NCBI GenBank assembly: GCA_903949225.1
Contig: CAJAYZ010000046.1
Span: 1 to 17,527 of the forward strand
DNA: 17,527 nucleotides
Source of the DNA: an uncultured Planctomycetaceae bacterium
Lineage (GTDB): Bacteria; Planctomycetota; Planctomycetia; Pirellulales; UBA1268
Reading direction: 5' to 3'
Shown here: positions 12,001-15,000 of the stretch, piece by piece
Layout: each line of letters opens with the position of its first letter
How positions within the stretch are numbered: position 1 is the first letter of the stretch
Translations under genes and position numbers: made by a program
Notes under the pieces: model-generated
What the model was told of the DNA's origin: nothing
Databases searched by the model: none
What the model saw: the letters and a program-made list of their open reading frames with translations, nothing else

Positions 12001-15000
12001 GGGGAGACGTCTACGCCTTCGCGGGCACTCTCTCCGCGGCCGTGACGATCGTCGAGACGGCGGATGCCGATGTCGACACACTCGACTTCACGAGCTTTGC
12101 CAATGGTGGTGTGACCGTCGATCTCGCCGTGATGACGACGCAGACGGCGGCGATGGGATTGACCGTGACGCTGTCGAGCGATCAGGCAATCGAAAACGTC
12201 ACCGGGTCGGCCTTCGCCGACGTGCTCCTCGGCAACGCCCTTGCCAACACGCTTGCGGGGCTCGGTGACGACGACACGCTCTCCGGTCGGGCCGGTAACG
12301 ACACGTTCACCGGTGGCGACGGCACCGACACGGTGGCGGAGTCGGCAGATGTCGATTTCATGCTCGCGGCAGCGAGTCTCGTGGGGCTCGGTACCGATTC
12401 GCTCGGCAGCGTCGAGACGGCGAGCCTGACGGCGGGCGCCGGGGCAAACACGTTCACCGTGGCTGGCTGGGCCGGCGATGCGATCCTCACCGGCGGCGCG
12501 GGAAATGATTCCTACGTCCTCTCAGGCACCGCCTCGGCAAGCGTGACGATCGTCGAAGTGGCTGATGCCGACACCGATACGCTGGACTTCACGGCGATTG
12601 CAGGGAGCGCGGTGAGCCTCGATCTGGCGCTGACAACCGCCCAGACGATTGTCTCGCAAGCGACGCTGACGACCGCCCAGACGATTGACTCGGGAGTGAC
12701 GCTGACGCTGTCGAGTGATAGGGGCATCGAGAACGTCATCGGGACGGCGCTTGCCGACACCATCCTTGGGAATGGAAGAGCCAACACGCTGCTGGGTCTT
12801 GCCGGCAACGACGCGCTTGCTGGTCTGGCGGGCGATGACACGCTCGTCGGCGGGGTGGGGAACGACAGCCTCGACGGCGGCGACGGCACCGACACCGTGG
12901 TCGCGTCGGCCAATGCCGACTTCGCACTCGCCCCCACGGCGCTCACGGGGCTTGGCACCGACACGCTCGCCGGGATCGAGGGAGCACACCTGACGGCAGG
13001 GAGTGGTGCCAATACGTTCACGGTGAGCGACTGGACAGGCAGCGCAGTCCTCGACGGTGGCACTGGCGACGACACCTACATCTTCACAGGGACCGAGTCG
13101 GCGAGTGTGACCATCGTCGAGGCCGGGAATGCCGACGCCGACACGCTCGACTTTTCCGGGCTTTTGCATGGCGGCGTGAATCTCGATCTGGCGGCAACGA
13201 CGGCCCAGGCGCTCGTGACTGGGTTGACGGCGACGCTGACAAGCGCCACGGGGATCGAGAACGTCGTCGGGACGGCGTTTGCCGACACGGTTCTGGGCAA
13301 CGCCCGCGACAACACGCTCTCGGGTATCGCTGGCGACGACGAGCTGGCGGGCCGAGCGGGAGATGACACCTTCATCGGCGGGTCAGGGAATGACGGTTTC
13401 GATGGCGGCGCGGGCATCGACACCATTGTCGAATCAGCCGATGTCGACTTCACCCTCACTCCCACGACCCTCACCGGACTCGGCACCGATTCACTTGCCG
13501 GTCTTGAGACGGTGAGCCTGACGGCGGGGAGCGGAGCGAACACGTTCGTAGTGGCCGATTGGACCGGGAGCGCGATCCTCTCCGGCGGCGCCGGGAACGA
13601 CGCCTACGTCTTCACAGGCACAGAGTCAGCGAGCGTGACGATCGTCGAGGGGGCCGACGCCGACGCCGACACGCTCGATTTCACGGGGCTGTTGAATGGC
13701 CGCGTGACGATCGACCTCGCGGTGACGACGGCGCAGACGCTCGTGGCTGGCTTGACGCTGACGCTTTCCAGCGCAAGGGGAATTGAAAACGTCACCGGGA
13801 CGGCGTTTGCCGACACGCTCGTCGGAAACACGAGAGACAACGCGCTTTCGGGGCTCGCCGGCGACGACACGTTCTCAGGCCTGGCCGGCAACGACACGTT
13901 CGTTGGCGGCGCCGGGACCGACACCGTCGTCGCGTCGGCTGATGTCGACTTCACGCTCTCGCCCACGACGCTCGCGGGTCTCGGAAGCGACACGCTCGCC
14001 GGCATCGAAGGGGCATACCTCACGGCAGGGAGCGGAGCGAACACGTTCACGGTGCAGAATTGGACGGGGAGCGCGATCCTCTCTGGCGCCGCCGGGAACG
14101 ACAACTACCGCTTCTCAGGCACCGCGTCGGCAAGCGTGACCATCGTCGAGGCAGAGGATGCCGACTCCGATACGCTCGACTTCTCCGGTCTTCTCAATGG
14201 TGGCGTGAGCCTCGATCTGGCAGTGACGACGGCCCAGACGCTCGTGGCTGGGTTGACCGTGGCGCTGTCGAGCGAGACAGGAATTGAGAACGTCGTCGGG
14301 ACGGCGTTTGCCGACACAGTGTTCGGGAATGCAAGAGACAACACGCTCTCCGGTATCGCCGGCGACGACACGCTTGCTGGTCACGGTGGCGACGATACCT
14401 TGAGCGGCGGCGCCGGAAGCGATTCCTTTGCCGGCGGCGACGGGATCGACACGGTTGTCGAGTCGGCGGATGTCGACTTCACGCTCACCTCCACGACGCT
14501 CACCGGGGTCGGAAGCGATACCCTTGCCGGGATCGAGGGGGCGAATCTGACGGCCGGCAGCGGCGTCAACACGTTCACCGTCAATGCCTGGACGGGAAGC
14601 GCGATCCTCTCGGGCGCCGCCGGGAACGACGCCTACGTCTTCACAGGGACAGAGTCGGCGAGCGTGACGATCATCGAGGCAGCTGACGCCGACACCGATT
14701 CGCTCGACTTCACCAATCTCGCCAACGGAGGGGTGAATCTCGATCTGGCGGCAACGACGGCCCAGACGCTCGTGGCCGGATTGACGCTGACGATTTCGAG
14801 CGCGACGGGGCTCGAGAACGTCATCGGGACGCCACTCGCCGACACGATTGTCGGCAATGCGCGGGCCAACACGCTCGCTGGTATTGCCGGCGACGACACC
14901 CTCGCCGGTCGGGCCGGCGACGATCGCTATGTCTTCGCGGGTGCCCTGGTGGCAAGCGTGACGGTGGTCGAGTCGGCCGATGCCGACGCCGACACGCTCG

